Origin: Bacteroidia bacterium
GTDB lineage: Bacteria; Bacteroidota; Bacteroidia; Flavobacteriales; Schleiferiaceae
Assembly (NCBI GenBank): GCA_030427785.1
Contig: JAUICR010000007.1
Location: 1 to 34,783, forward strand
Length of the DNA: 34,783 bases
Direction of reading: 5' to 3'
This document shows, piece after piece, positions 17,686 to 27,200 of this stretch. The stretch's first letter is position 1; the number at the start of each line of letters is the position of its first letter. Both the position numbers and the translations under genes were made by a program. Below the pieces are notes generated by a model. The model saw only the letters and a list, made by a program, of their open reading frames with translations, was not told the origin of the DNA and did no database searches.

Positions 17686-18341
17686 TTTGTTATCACAAAT
17701 AGATTAGCGCATACTTGATGACTTAGATTTAGTAAGGAACCACCGTTTATTTTTACTTTCATAGAGTTATCATAGTCCTCTTTTTCAAGAATTTCCAACT
17801 CTTCACCCAGCCCTAGATTTAGTTTTTTCAAATAGTTTAAAAAATCGGCTGATGTGTCCTTTACGCCCTTCACTATTACGATGTCATTTAATGAGCACTC
17901 TGTAAGGGTTTGGTCAGTGCGGTTCGGAAAAACCAAATCCTTATTAGGTATAGGGTCTCCATGTGGGTCATACTTTGGAAAAGCCAAAAACTCATCCAGT
18001 TTGTCAGTAAGCTTGGTTGATTGGATATGCTCCAGCTGCTCGGCAATCTCATGCACTTCCTCCCAGCCAAATTCTAGCTTGTTTACTAAAAAAACCTCCC
18101 ACAAGCGATGCTTTCGTACGGTCTTTATAGCTACAGTTTTACCCAAGTCAGTAAGATTTACCCCTTGGTATTTCTTATAAACCAGTAATTTTTTATCACT
18201 AAGCTTCTTAAGCATATCCGTTACTGAGGCTGCTTTGGTATTAAGTCTTTCGGCTATGGCATTGGTGGCAGCGCCTTTCTTTGTATTCTCAGAGAGGTGA
18301 TAAATGGCCTTTAAATAGTTTTCTTCTGTAAATGTGTACAT
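17682..18341 (-). CDS. mntR: DtxR/MntR-family metal-dependent transcriptional regulator
   Basis: YTFTEENYLKAIYHLSE...AASVTDMLKKLSDKKLL...TVRKHRLWEVFL...VHEIAEQLEHIQS. ATG at 18341 preferred over the TTG at 18356 used in the ORF track. Confidence 0.9.
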   Translation of the reverse strand: MYTFTEENYLKAIYHLSENTKKGAATNAIAERLNTKAASVTDMLKKLSDKKLLVYKKYQGVNLTDLGKTVAIKTVRKHRLWEVFLVNKLEFGWEEVHEIAEQLEHIQSTKLTDKLDEFLAFPKYDPHGDPIPNKDLVFPNRTDQTLTECSLNDIVIVKGVKDTSADFLNYLKKLNLGLGEELEILEKEDYDNSMKVKINGGSLLNLSHQVCANLFVITK

Positions 18342-18357
18342 ATCACTTGTTGACAAA

Positions 18358-18408
18358 GCAAATCTAAAATTATTATTTGATAAGTACTTGTGTAATATTT
18401 AGATTTGC
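18358..18408. promoter_or_regulatory. Divergent promoter/operator: 11-bp perfect inverted repeat GCAAATCTAAA...TTTAGATTTGC
   Basis: Arms 18358-18368 and 18398-18408. Each arm holds TAGATTTG (TAnnTTTG) reading outward. + strand has TTTG (18376-18379) 20 bp upstream of TAGATTTG (18400-18407). Confidence 0.7.
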
Positions 18409-18434
18409 CTAAATTTAAACTTTGACCAACAAAA

Positions 18435-20708
18435 ATGCAAAAAACCTTAGCAACAGTATTTAGTCTAGTATGCTTGCTTAGTGCGGTCGGTACCCTAGCA
18501 CAAAAAGGTAAGATTGTAGGTCGTGTGATTTCTTATGACGGGCCAATTCCGCAGGCTAATATTATTGTAAAAGGGACGAGCATAGGAGTAGCTACAGGAG
18601 TGGATGGAACCTACAGCCTTGCCATGGCAGTAGGTAATTACGAAATAGAAGGGAGTTTTATTGGGATGGCTACCCAAACGCAAAACATCGAAGTAAAGGC
18701 AGGTGAAACTACAATTGTGAACTTTTTTTTAAGTGAGTCATCTTCTGGTCTTAATGAAGTGGTTGTAAGTGGCACGATGAAAGAGGTTAGCCGCTCTGAA
18801 AGCCCAGTGCCTGTGGAGGTGTACACAGCTAAGTTTTTCGAAAAAAACCCTACACCAAGTCTATTTGAAGCATTACAAAACATAAATGGAGTAAGGCCCC
18901 AACTCAACTGCAACGTGTGTAATACGGGCGATATTCACATAAATGGATTAGAAGGCCCTTATACGCAAGTGCTTATTGATGGAATGCCAATAGTTAGCGG
19001 TTTGTCTACCGTGTATGGGTTGATGGGAATCCCAAATTCGATGGTAGAAAGGGTGGAGGTAGTAAAAGGCCCTGCATCTTCGCTGTATGGTTCAGAGTCG
19101 GTAGGTGGATTAATAAATGTGATAACAAAAATGCCCAATCTTGCTCCTGTATTTTCTTTAGATATAATGGGAACCACCTGGCAGGAGCTGAACGTAGATA
19201 TTGGTTTAAAAAATAAAGTAGGTGAAAAGGCTTCGGTTTTAACAGGTATTAATTTGTTTAACTACACAAACCCGGTTGACAATAACAAGGATCACTTTAC
19301 AGATGTAACTCTTCAGGAGCGAGCGTCCATTTTTCAGAAGTGGGATTTCAGCAAAAACAATCGCCTGTTTACACTTGCAGGTCGCTACTTTTATGAAGAC
19401 CGATATGGGGGTGAAATGAATTGGACCCCTCAGGACAGAGGGAGCGATGAGGTGTATGGGGAGAGCATTATTACCAAACGATGGGAGCTTACTTCGCAGT
19501 ACCAATTACCACTGCAGGAAAAGGTTATGTTTTGGCTGTCACTTAACGGTCATCATCAGAATTCTTACTATGGAGACGTTCCATATTTTGCCAATCAAAA
19601 GATATTTTTTGGACAATTAACCTGGGATAAGGAAATTCAAAAACACGCATTACTCTCTGGTGTGGCCTTGCGATTTACACATTATAATGATAATACTCCG
19701 GCTACAGCACTTCCTGCTAATACCCCTCTTCCGGGAGTGTTTGTGCAGGATGAAATTTCCTTTTCAAAAAAGCACTTGCTTTTGCTAGGAATCAGGTACG
19801 ATTATCATCGTGAGCATGGGGGCATTTTTACGCCTCGTATGGCTTATAAATGGAGTTTGAAAAAAAATAGCTCTATTCGCATTAATGCTGGCTCGGGCTT
19901 TAGAGTGGTTAATTTGTTTACCGAAGAACATGCCGCTCTTACTGGTGCAAGGGAGGTTGAGGTTATAGAAGAGTTATCACCGGAGCGCAGTTATAATATA
20001 AATCTAAACTACCTGAAAAAATGGTTTTTGGGAAAGGCGTATGTAAGCATCGATGGCTCTGCATGGTATACCTATTTTACCAATCAAATACTTCCGGATT
20101 ACGATACAAATCCCAACAAGATTATTTACGATAATTTGAATGGCTCAGCTGTGAGTAGGGGTATCAGCTTAAATCTTGAGGCTGTACTGCAATCGGGTAT
20201 TAGCCTTAGGGCAGGAGCAAGCTATTTGGATATTTATACCGCTGAGGTAAACGAAAGTGGAGAGACTATTACAAAAAGACCTGTACTGGCCGAAGAATGG
20301 ACAGCTACCTGGGCCCTAAGTTACCACTGGAAAAAATTAGACTTAAGTTTTGATTACACGGGCAATTTGTACGGCCCCATGCGGCTGCCTTTACTTGGTG
20401 AATTAGACCCAAGAGATGAATATTCACCATGGTGGAGCATTCAGAATATTCAAACCACCTGGGCGCCCAAGGGCAAGAAATGGGAACTGTACGGAGGGGT
20501 AAAAAACTTATTGAACCTTACACCACCAGCCAATAGTATTGCTCGTGCAAATGATCCCTTTGATAAAAATGTGGTTTTTGATGTGGATGGAAACCCCGTA
20601 TCTACACCAGATAACCCGTATGCTCTTACCTTTGATCCGGGCTATGTATATGCTCCAAACCAAGGAATTAGAGGCTACATTGGGTTTAGGTACAGATTTT
20701 CAAATTAG
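18435..20708 (+). CDS. TonB-dependent receptor with N-terminal carboxypeptidase-like regulatory domain
   Basis: GKIVGRVISYDGPIPQANIIVKGTSIGVATGVDGTYSL; plug GDIHINGLEGPYTQVLIDGMPIVSGLSTVYGLMGIPNSMVERVEVVKGPASSLYGSESVGGLINVITK; C-terminal barrel ending YIGFRYRFSN. Confidence 0.95.
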   Translation: MQKTLATVFSLVCLLSAVGTLAQKGKIVGRVISYDGPIPQANIIVKGTSIGVATGVDGTYSLAMAVGNYEIEGSFIGMATQTQNIEVKAGETTIVNFFLSESSSGLNEVVVSGTMKEVSRSESPVPVEVYTAKFFEKNPTPSLFEALQNINGVRPQLNCNVCNTGDIHINGLEGPYTQVLIDGMPIVSGLSTVYGLMGIPNSMVERVEVVKGPASSLYGSESVGGLINVITKMPNLAPVFSLDIMGTTWQELNVDIGLKNKVGEKASVLTGINLFNYTNPVDNNKDHFTDVTLQERASIFQKWDFSKNNRLFTLAGRYFYEDRYGGEMNWTPQDRGSDEVYGESIITKRWELTSQYQLPLQEKVMFWLSLNGHHQNSYYGDVPYFANQKIFFGQLTWDKEIQKHALLSGVALRFTHYNDNTPATALPANTPLPGVFVQDEISFSKKHLLLLGIRYDYHREHGGIFTPRMAYKWSLKKNSSIRINAGSGFRVVNLFTEEHAALTGAREVEVIEELSPERSYNINLNYLKKWFLGKAYVSIDGSAWYTYFTNQILPDYDTNPNKIIYDNLNGSAVSRGISLNLEAVLQSGISLRAGASYLDIYTAEVNESGETITKRPVLAEEWTATWALSYHWKKLDLSFDYTGNLYGPMRLPLLGELDPRDEYSPWWSIQNIQTTWAPKGKKWELYGGVKNLLNLTPPANSIARANDPFDKNVVFDVDGNPVSTPDNPYALTFDPGYVYAPNQGIRGYIGFRYRFSN

Positions 20709-20789
20709 GGTTGCTAAACTGTCTTTGGCGTATTTTACTGTAATTGGTTGGCACATCGTTTTTTCATAAGTTGTTGTCAAATTTGCTAA

Positions 20790-21566
20790 ATGAGAAATTA
20801 CCTGCTACTCCTTGTATTTAGTTTCAGTGCGGTACCTGTCTTGGGCCAAACAAGCATTTCTGAAACAATCATTACTGACAGGCCTACACAATCTTTTGCG
20901 CCCTATGTTATTGGTAAAGGAGTTTTTCAGATTGAATCGGGCTTAAGCTATCAAAGTGTAGAAAGCGTAAAGGGCTTTAAGCTAGAGCAATGGGCACTGC
21001 CAAATGTACTATGGAGACTAGGGATAAATCAATGGCTGGAAGTAAGAGTGGTAACGCAGCCAGAGTTACAAAAGCAATTTGTTTCGGATACCTTAAATAA
21101 CAAAACGCTTGGATTTGCAGATCTGCAGCTAGGGTTTAAGGTCAATATTTTGAACACGGAAAATGGTAAAACACAAATAGGCTTTTTGTCTCACCTCATC
21201 GCCCCATCGGGCACCGGAGGAATTTCTAGTGAAAACTATGGTATTATCAATCGATTGCTTTTCTCAAATGTGTTGTTCGAAAAGTTGAACCTAGGCTATA
21301 ACCTGGGCTACGATTATTTTGGAATAGGAAATGGAGATATCATTTATACTGTAGTTTTCGGTAGCGGAATAAGTGATAAGCTGTCTGTTTATGCAGAAGT
21401 ATATGGGGGAATCTATAATATTGAAAACTTTGAAGGAAATCTTGATTTTGGGTTTACCTATCTTATGAACCGCAATATTCAATTGGATTATTCATATGGT
21501 TTTGGTCTAAACGAAAAAATGAACTACCACTCCTTAGGATGTAGTTTTCGTATAGCAGCCAAGTAA
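20790..21566 (+). CDS. Outer-membrane beta-barrel 'transporter' (Phenol_MetA_deg-like family)
   Basis: Signal peptide; ETIITDRPTQSFAPYVIGKGVFQIESGLSYQ; barrel-like C-terminus. Confidence 0.7.
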   Translation: MRNYLLLLVFSFSAVPVLGQTSISETIITDRPTQSFAPYVIGKGVFQIESGLSYQSVESVKGFKLEQWALPNVLWRLGINQWLEVRVVTQPELQKQFVSDTLNNKTLGFADLQLGFKVNILNTENGKTQIGFLSHLIAPSGTGGISSENYGIINRLLFSNVLFEKLNLGYNLGYDYFGIGNGDIIYTVVFGSGISDKLSVYAEVYGGIYNIENFEGNLDFGFTYLMNRNIQLDYSYGFGLNEKMNYHSLGCSFRIAAK

Positions 21567-21603
21567 AGCGTATATTTAAACTCCTAACCAATACAATACT
21601 ACT

Positions 21604-21762
21604 ATGCTACGATGGGTCTTGATTTTTCTGGTAATTGCTGTAATTTCAGGAATTTTTGGCTTTGGCGGAATTTCGGAAAGTGCTGCCGGAATTGCCAAAA
21701 TCATATTTTACATCTTCCTTATCCTATTTGCTATTTCCTTGGTGATGAAGCTCTTTAAATAA
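21604..21762 (+). CDS. DUF1328-like small membrane protein, 52 aa (not in the supplied ORF track)
   Basis: MLRWVLIFLVIAVISGIFGFGGISESAAGIAKIIFYIFLILFAISLVMKLFK. Confidence 0.85.
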   Translation: MLRWVLIFLVIAVISGIFGFGGISESAAGIAKIIFYIFLILFAISLVMKLFK

Positions 21763-21773
21763 CACGCTACCGA

Positions 21774-22076
21774 TTAATGAATTTTTATTTTTTTTAAAAC
21801 TTCTGCTGAAATGCTATCGGAGTACGTTCCATAGGCATCTATCAAGGTTCCTTTTTTACCGCTTGTGGTAGAAACAGCGAATACGATAGACATGTCAGCT
21901 GGATTAGAGTTTCCTTCAAACCGATGAAATTCATCGATATGAAAATCGGCTGCCTTAAATTTTTCGTTGGTTTTTCTACATTCTATTCCATCCGATACTA
22001 AGTTGAAGTCTATTGTATAGCCTCTTTTACTTAATTCGTTGGTAGCTTCAGATAAGGTGTCGTATTGATTATCCAT
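21774..22076 (-). CDS. Small conserved hypothetical protein
   Basis: 100 aa ORF MDNQYDTLSEATNELSKRGYTIDFNLVSDGIECRKTNEKFKAADFHIDEFHRFEGNSNPADMSIVFAVS. Confidence 0.75.
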   Translation of the reverse strand: MDNQYDTLSEATNELSKRGYTIDFNLVSDGIECRKTNEKFKAADFHIDEFHRFEGNSNPADMSIVFAVSTTSGKKGTLIDAYGTYSDSISAEVLKKIKIH

Positions 22077-22215
22077 GTTCCAAAGATTTAGGGTTTTTAT
22101 TAGTATAAATACCTTTAATTTAGCAGGTATCCCTAAAATAATAATTACAGAAAGACCTAACTAATTTGAAAGAAAATTTCTCTAGTAGGACTTTTTAAAA
22201 TTGAATCAAAGCCGC

Positions 22216-22623
22216 TTACTTAAACTCGGTACCGCAATCTTTGCATCGCTTTACGGTATTAAGGTGCACAGGATAAATCATCATAAGAAATGAAATGGCA
22301 ATTGAAACAATGCCTGCAAGGCCTTTGAAAGATTTAAAGCCATAGTACAAATTAGAAGATTTGCACCGCGGGCATTTCAAGATTTCCTCGTTTTCGTCTA
22401 TTAAAGGCTGGCTTAAGTATGCTTGGGTTATGCCTTCAGCTATTTCAAAGTGCTCTTGCCTTACTTTTAGTTTGATACCTCCAGTAGCCAAACTGTACAA
22501 GGGCATCACAGTACTTATATTTTCATCAAACAGGAAACAAGGAATATCTTCACTTTCCAATTTGCTTTTTAGCAAATGGGCTTCTACTGAATTTTCGAAA
22601 GTGTAAATGGTGATAAGCTCCAT
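22216..22623 (-). CDS. DUF2007-like protein with C-terminal zinc-ribbon-like CxxC pairs
   Basis: YTFENSVEAHLLKSKLESEDIPCFLFDE; CPRCKSSN...CKDCGTEF. Confidence 0.8.
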   Translation of the reverse strand: MELITIYTFENSVEAHLLKSKLESEDIPCFLFDENISTVMPLYSLATGGIKLKVRQEHFEIAEGITQAYLSQPLIDENEEILKCPRCKSSNLYYGFKSFKGLAGIVSIAISFLMMIYPVHLNTVKRCKDCGTEFK

Positions 22624-23382
22624 TTAGCTTTCAAATTTTTTCAACTCCATTTTTTCACCGTCAAACACACCATAGGTAAAATATTGAATCCAATCACCAA
22701 GGTTTATATAGCGGGTGTTTTCGCCCACTTTTAAGTCAAGCGGCAAATGACGATGACCAAAAACGAAATAGTCAAAATGTTCTTTTAGCAATACTTCTTT
22801 GCAATAGATGGCAAGCCATTCATTTTCTTCACCTAAAAACTTGGCATCTGAATCACCGGTTTTTGCTCGGCTTTTTTTACTGAAGAAATCCGCAAGCCAA
22901 ATTCCAAAGTTTGGGTGCAACCTGGCAAAGCACCATTGAAGAAAGGGATTGGCAAATACCCTTTTGATAAATTTATAGCCATGATCTCCAGGGCCGAGGC
23001 CATCGCCATGGCCGATGTAAAATTTCTTTCCGTTCCATTCGCGTTCTACAGGCTTGCGAGATAGCGTGCAGCCTATTTCATGCGGCAAATAATCAAAAAT
23101 CCACATATCGTGGTTTCCAGTAAACAGATGAATCGGAATTCCGGAATCGGCAATTTCGGCCAGTTTTCCTAGCACACGAACGAAACCTCGTGGTACGGCT
23201 CTTTTGTACTCAAACCAAAAATCAAACAAGTCGCCTACAATAAAAATCTCTGTAGCATCTTTAGATACCACATCCAGCCAACGCACAAATTTCTTTTCGC
23301 GTACAAGGCTATCCTCATAGTTTGGTGTACCCAAATGCTGATCAGATGCGAAGTAGATTTTTTTTCCAGGGGCTAATTGCAT
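22624..23382 (-). CDS. lpxH: UDP-2,3-diacylglucosamine diphosphatase (LpxH-like metallophosphatase)
   Basis: FASDQHLGTPN, IVGDLFDFWFEYK, FTGNHDMW, FYIGHGDGLGPGDHGYK, FVFGHRHLP. Confidence 0.88.
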   Translation of the reverse strand: MQLAPGKKIYFASDQHLGTPNYEDSLVREKKFVRWLDVVSKDATEIFIVGDLFDFWFEYKRAVPRGFVRVLGKLAEIADSGIPIHLFTGNHDMWIFDYLPHEIGCTLSRKPVEREWNGKKFYIGHGDGLGPGDHGYKFIKRVFANPFLQWCFARLHPNFGIWLADFFSKKSRAKTGDSDAKFLGEENEWLAIYCKEVLLKEHFDYFVFGHRHLPLDLKVGENTRYINLGDWIQYFTYGVFDGEKMELKKFES

Positions 23383-23414
23383 GGGGGCGAAGATAATGAA
23401 GCTTTAAAATTGAA

Positions 23415-23447
23415 AAACCCTCCCTGTCACAAAGACAAAGAGGGTTT
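23415..23447 (-). terminator. Probable terminator of the SOD gene
   Basis: AAACCCTC...GAGGGTTT inverted repeat 24 bp after the SOD stop; - strand continues into TTC. Confidence 0.55.
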
Positions 23448-23470
23448 AGTAAATTGATAAACAAACAATA

Positions 23471-24079
23471 CTATTTAGCAGCAGCGTATCGCTTAGCTAC
23501 TTCATCCCAGTTTACTACATTAAAAAATGCGTTGATATAATCAGGACGTCTGTTTTGATAGTTTAAATAATACGCATGTTCCCATACGTCAATTCCTAAG
23601 ATTGGAGTTCCTTTTACTTCAGCAAGGTCCATCAAAGGATTATCTTGATTTGGCGTGGAGCTTACTTTTAGTGAGCCATCAGCCATTACTACCAACCATG
23701 CCCATCCTGAACCGAATCGGGTAGCTGCAGCTTTAGAAAATTCGTCTTTAAAACCATCAAAAGATCCACAAGCTGCATTGATAGCAGCAGCTAAGTCGCC
23801 TGATGGAGCACCACCACCGTTTGGACTCATCACTTTCCAAAACAAGTCGTGATTGTAATATCCACCGCCATTGTTTCGTACTGCAGCAGAGTGCTGCGAA
23901 ATATTGGCTAAAATATCTTCGATGCTCTTGCCTTCTAGATCAGTTCCGTTTATGGCATTGTTCAAGTTATTGGTATATCCTGCATGATGCTTACCATGAT
24001 GAATTTCCATAGTGCGTGCATCTATGTGGGGCTCAAGGGCTGCGAAGTCATATCCTAATGGGGGAAGTTGAAAGGCCAT
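23471..24079 (-). CDS. sodA: Superoxide dismutase, Mn-type by active-site context
   Basis: [67 protein letters not shown](Y) and NQD context resembles MnSOD rather than FeSOD (AAQ / NAA). Confidence 0.93.
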   Translation of the reverse strand: MAFQLPPLGYDFAALEPHIDARTMEIHHGKHHAGYTNNLNNAINGTDLEGKSIEDILANISQHSAAVRNNGGGYYNHDLFWKVMSPNGGGAPSGDLAAAINAACGSFDGFKDEFSKAAATRFGSGWAWLVVMADGSLKVSSTPNQDNPLMDLAEVKGTPILGIDVWEHAYYLNYQNRRPDYINAFFNVVNWDEVAKRYAAAK

Positions 24080-24240
24080 AATGTTTAATTTAATAATTAT
24101 AAAATGAATAATTTTCTGCTAAGTTAACAAGCGTAAATCTTATAGGTTTACCAAATTAGAAATTACTGATAAGCCAATCAGTTTTATCAGTTAAAATCTT
24201 ACATTATTCGCATCAATTAATAGGTAACCTAAAAGAACGA

Positions 24241-27200
24241 ATGGGAGAATTTCAAATTTATAATGCCTCGGCTGGTTCGGGAAAGACTTACGCGCTTGTA
24301 AAGAATTACCTAAAAATTTGCCTAAGCTCAAACAATCGCATGTTGTTTCGAGAGATCCTGGCCATCACCTTTACCAATAAGGCGGCCAATGAAATGAAGG
24401 ATCGAATACTCGATCAATTGATGCTATTTGCGGCTTATAAGAAAGAAATGGCCGCTGATTCAGAATACTCGATGCTAAGGGATTTGGCCAGTGAAATGAG
24501 CATAGAAGCGGAGCTACTGAGCAATCGGGCTAAAGAAGTTCTGACTACTATTCTTCATAATTATTCGGCTTTTTCGGTTTCTACCATTGACACCTTTACC
24601 AATAGGCTGGTACGCTCATTTGCTCACGATTTAAAATTGAGCAGCACTTTTGAATTGGAGATTGATGGCCAACAGATAATTGTAGACGCAATTGACAAAA
24701 TGCTTTCTACCCTTACAGAGGGTTCAAAACTTACCGATGTACTGGTGAAGTTTATAAATGAAAAGCAACAAGACGAAAAGTCAACTAGAATAGAGAGCGA
24801 CCTTAGCAATATAGGTCAGCACCTTATGGCCGAAAGCTCTGCCCCATATACAAAGCAGCTCAAAAGCATGAGTATGCAGGAGATAATGGATGCCCAAAAA
24901 TCTCTGAGAAAAGAAAGGAAGGAGCTGAGCGATCAGATGAAGGGAGAGGCTAAATCCTTACTCAATTTTATCCATGCGGCTGGCCTGGAGAAAACGGACT
25001 TTTCGGGTGGATATGTGTACAATCATATTCAGAAAACAGCAGAAGGAGAATGGAAAACACCTGTGGCCAGTGTTCTTAAAGTTACTAATGGAGAGGTAGA
25101 TTTTTATACCAAAGGAAAGGCGGCTACTCTCGCGCCCAAATTTGCACCCGTAGAGGCCGACCTATTGAGCAAGCTTCAGAACCTTGTGAGCTCCTACAAT
25201 ATACACTACCCGAGGTACCATTTGGTAAATCAAGTATTATCCAGCATATATTCTTTGGCAACGTTACGAGCCATTGAAGAAAATTTATCGGAGGTGAAGG
25301 AAGAAACCAATCGCTTGCCACTGGCAGAGTTCAACAAGATAATTAGTGAAAAACTAAAGGAAGAACCGAGCGACTATATTTTTGAAAAACTGGGCGATAG
25401 ATACAGCAATTTCTTTATAGATGAGTTTCAGGACACGTCTATTTTGCAATGGGAAAACCTGGTGCCATTGGTTAATAATGGGATGGCAGCCATGGGTTCG
25501 GCTATGCTGGTAGGAGATGCTAAGCAATCAATATATAGGTGGCGCGGGGGTGATGTTGCACAGTTTATGAATCTGAGTAATGACACACATAATTCGAATA
25601 AAGTGATGCATGCAGATAAAGCGATTGAGCTGTATAAAAGGCATCAAAAATCTTTGGATTACAACTATAGGAGCCGTAAAAATATCGTGCAGTTTAATTC
25701 AGATTTTTTTACCAGTACCAATTCATTGCTAAAGGGGGAAGACTTTATCAAATTGTATGATACTGCCGCACAAGGAAGCATGGGTAATGAGGGGGGCTAT
25801 GTTTCATTACAATTACTGAATCACCAAGACTATGCAGTATTGCAATGCGAAGAATGTGAATTGATAGTAAAGGATGCCTTGTCAAGAGGATTCGACTATT
25901 CGGATATCACAATCATTATGCGGTCGTCTGCCAACATCAAAACCATGGCTGAGTATTTTGTGAGCAAAGGCATCCCTGTGGTAAGCAGCGAGGGTTTGTT
26001 GGTAGGAAGTTCAAAGGAGGTTTTGGCCTTAATTTCATTTTTAAGAACCTTGGAAAGGCCTACAGAAATGGCGGCACGATTTGATTTTCTGGCTTATTTA
26101 TGGAACAAGCCTATGGTGATGAATAATTTTCAGGAGCGACATATTTTTTTGAGTGAAATGCTGAATGCCACTCCAGAGGATTTTCATAAGAAATTGGAAA
26201 CTCAATTGCCAGGTTATCAATATCAGGCCTTACTGCAACTACCCGTGATTGATCGTTTGTTTTATATAGCACAAATTCTTGACCTCAATCTTCACCAAGA
26301 TTTGTACTTGCATGCCTTGATTGATCATGTGCATGATTATCAAAATAAGAAAGGCGATGGGGCAGCAGGCTTTTTACAGTGGTGGGATGAGAAAGGAAAA
26401 GATAAAAGCATAGAGTTGCCGCCAGGTATAAATGCTGTGCAAATGATGACCATTCATAAGAGCAAGGGCCTTGAGTTTTCTATATGTATTGTGCCATTTG
26501 CCAATTGGAATGCAACTTCAGAAAAAGGTGGAAGCCAAGCCTGGATGGTGTTTGAAGAAAAGGAAATGTACGGATTGCCGGTGGCCAATGTAAAGCTCTC
26601 ATCTAAAGAAGAGCAGGCTGATGAAACTTATAAACGTATCACTAAACGGAATTTGGAGTATGTAAGCCTTGATAATTACAATATGGGTTATGTGGCTTTT
26701 ACTCGTGCAGTAGATGAACTTTATGTTTTGGGCAAAGCGCCTAAGAATAAGGATAACTCAACCTTTAGTATGTATCTCAAAAGCTATATGGATAACCATG
26801 GCGCTGAAGACAACCACTGGCAAAAGGGAGAGAAAATTATTAAACCAGAGAAAAAAGAGCCTAAAGAAAATGACCGATTAACTGAGTATAAATCTGCTTC
26901 GTGGCTCAAAAAATTAAAAGTATCTGTAGATGCGCCTCTCAGCTGGACAGATAGTGAAGAAGGTAGTTCTTTTGGCAAATTGGTACACAGTCTTTTGGCG
27001 CGAGTAAGCACTATGGCTGATGTGGAGAAAGTACTTTCTTCTAGTTTGGCTAATGGTGAAATAAACTCAGAGCAGCTGGATAACATAAAACCAATGCTTA
27101 AAGGATTAATGAAGCATCAGGACTTACAACAATATTTTGAAGATAATCTTGAGGTGCTAAATGAGGCAGACATTTTAATACCAAAAGCCAAAATGCAAAG

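Noticed and set aside
20539-20769. + strand ORF overlapping the TonB receptor 3' end in another frame
   Set aside because: Overlaps the conserved barrel C-terminus; no recognisable protein features
21774-22076. Assigning phosphoribosylpyrophosphate synthetase to the 100-aa ORF
   Set aside because: Such names are used for similar small proteins, but no PRPP-binding motif is visible here
24221-24231. TAGGTAACCTA near-palindrome before the AddA-like gene as an MntR box
   Set aside because: Spacing differs from the TTTAGATTTGCCTAAA site at 18398 and the gene has no metal connection; too short to support
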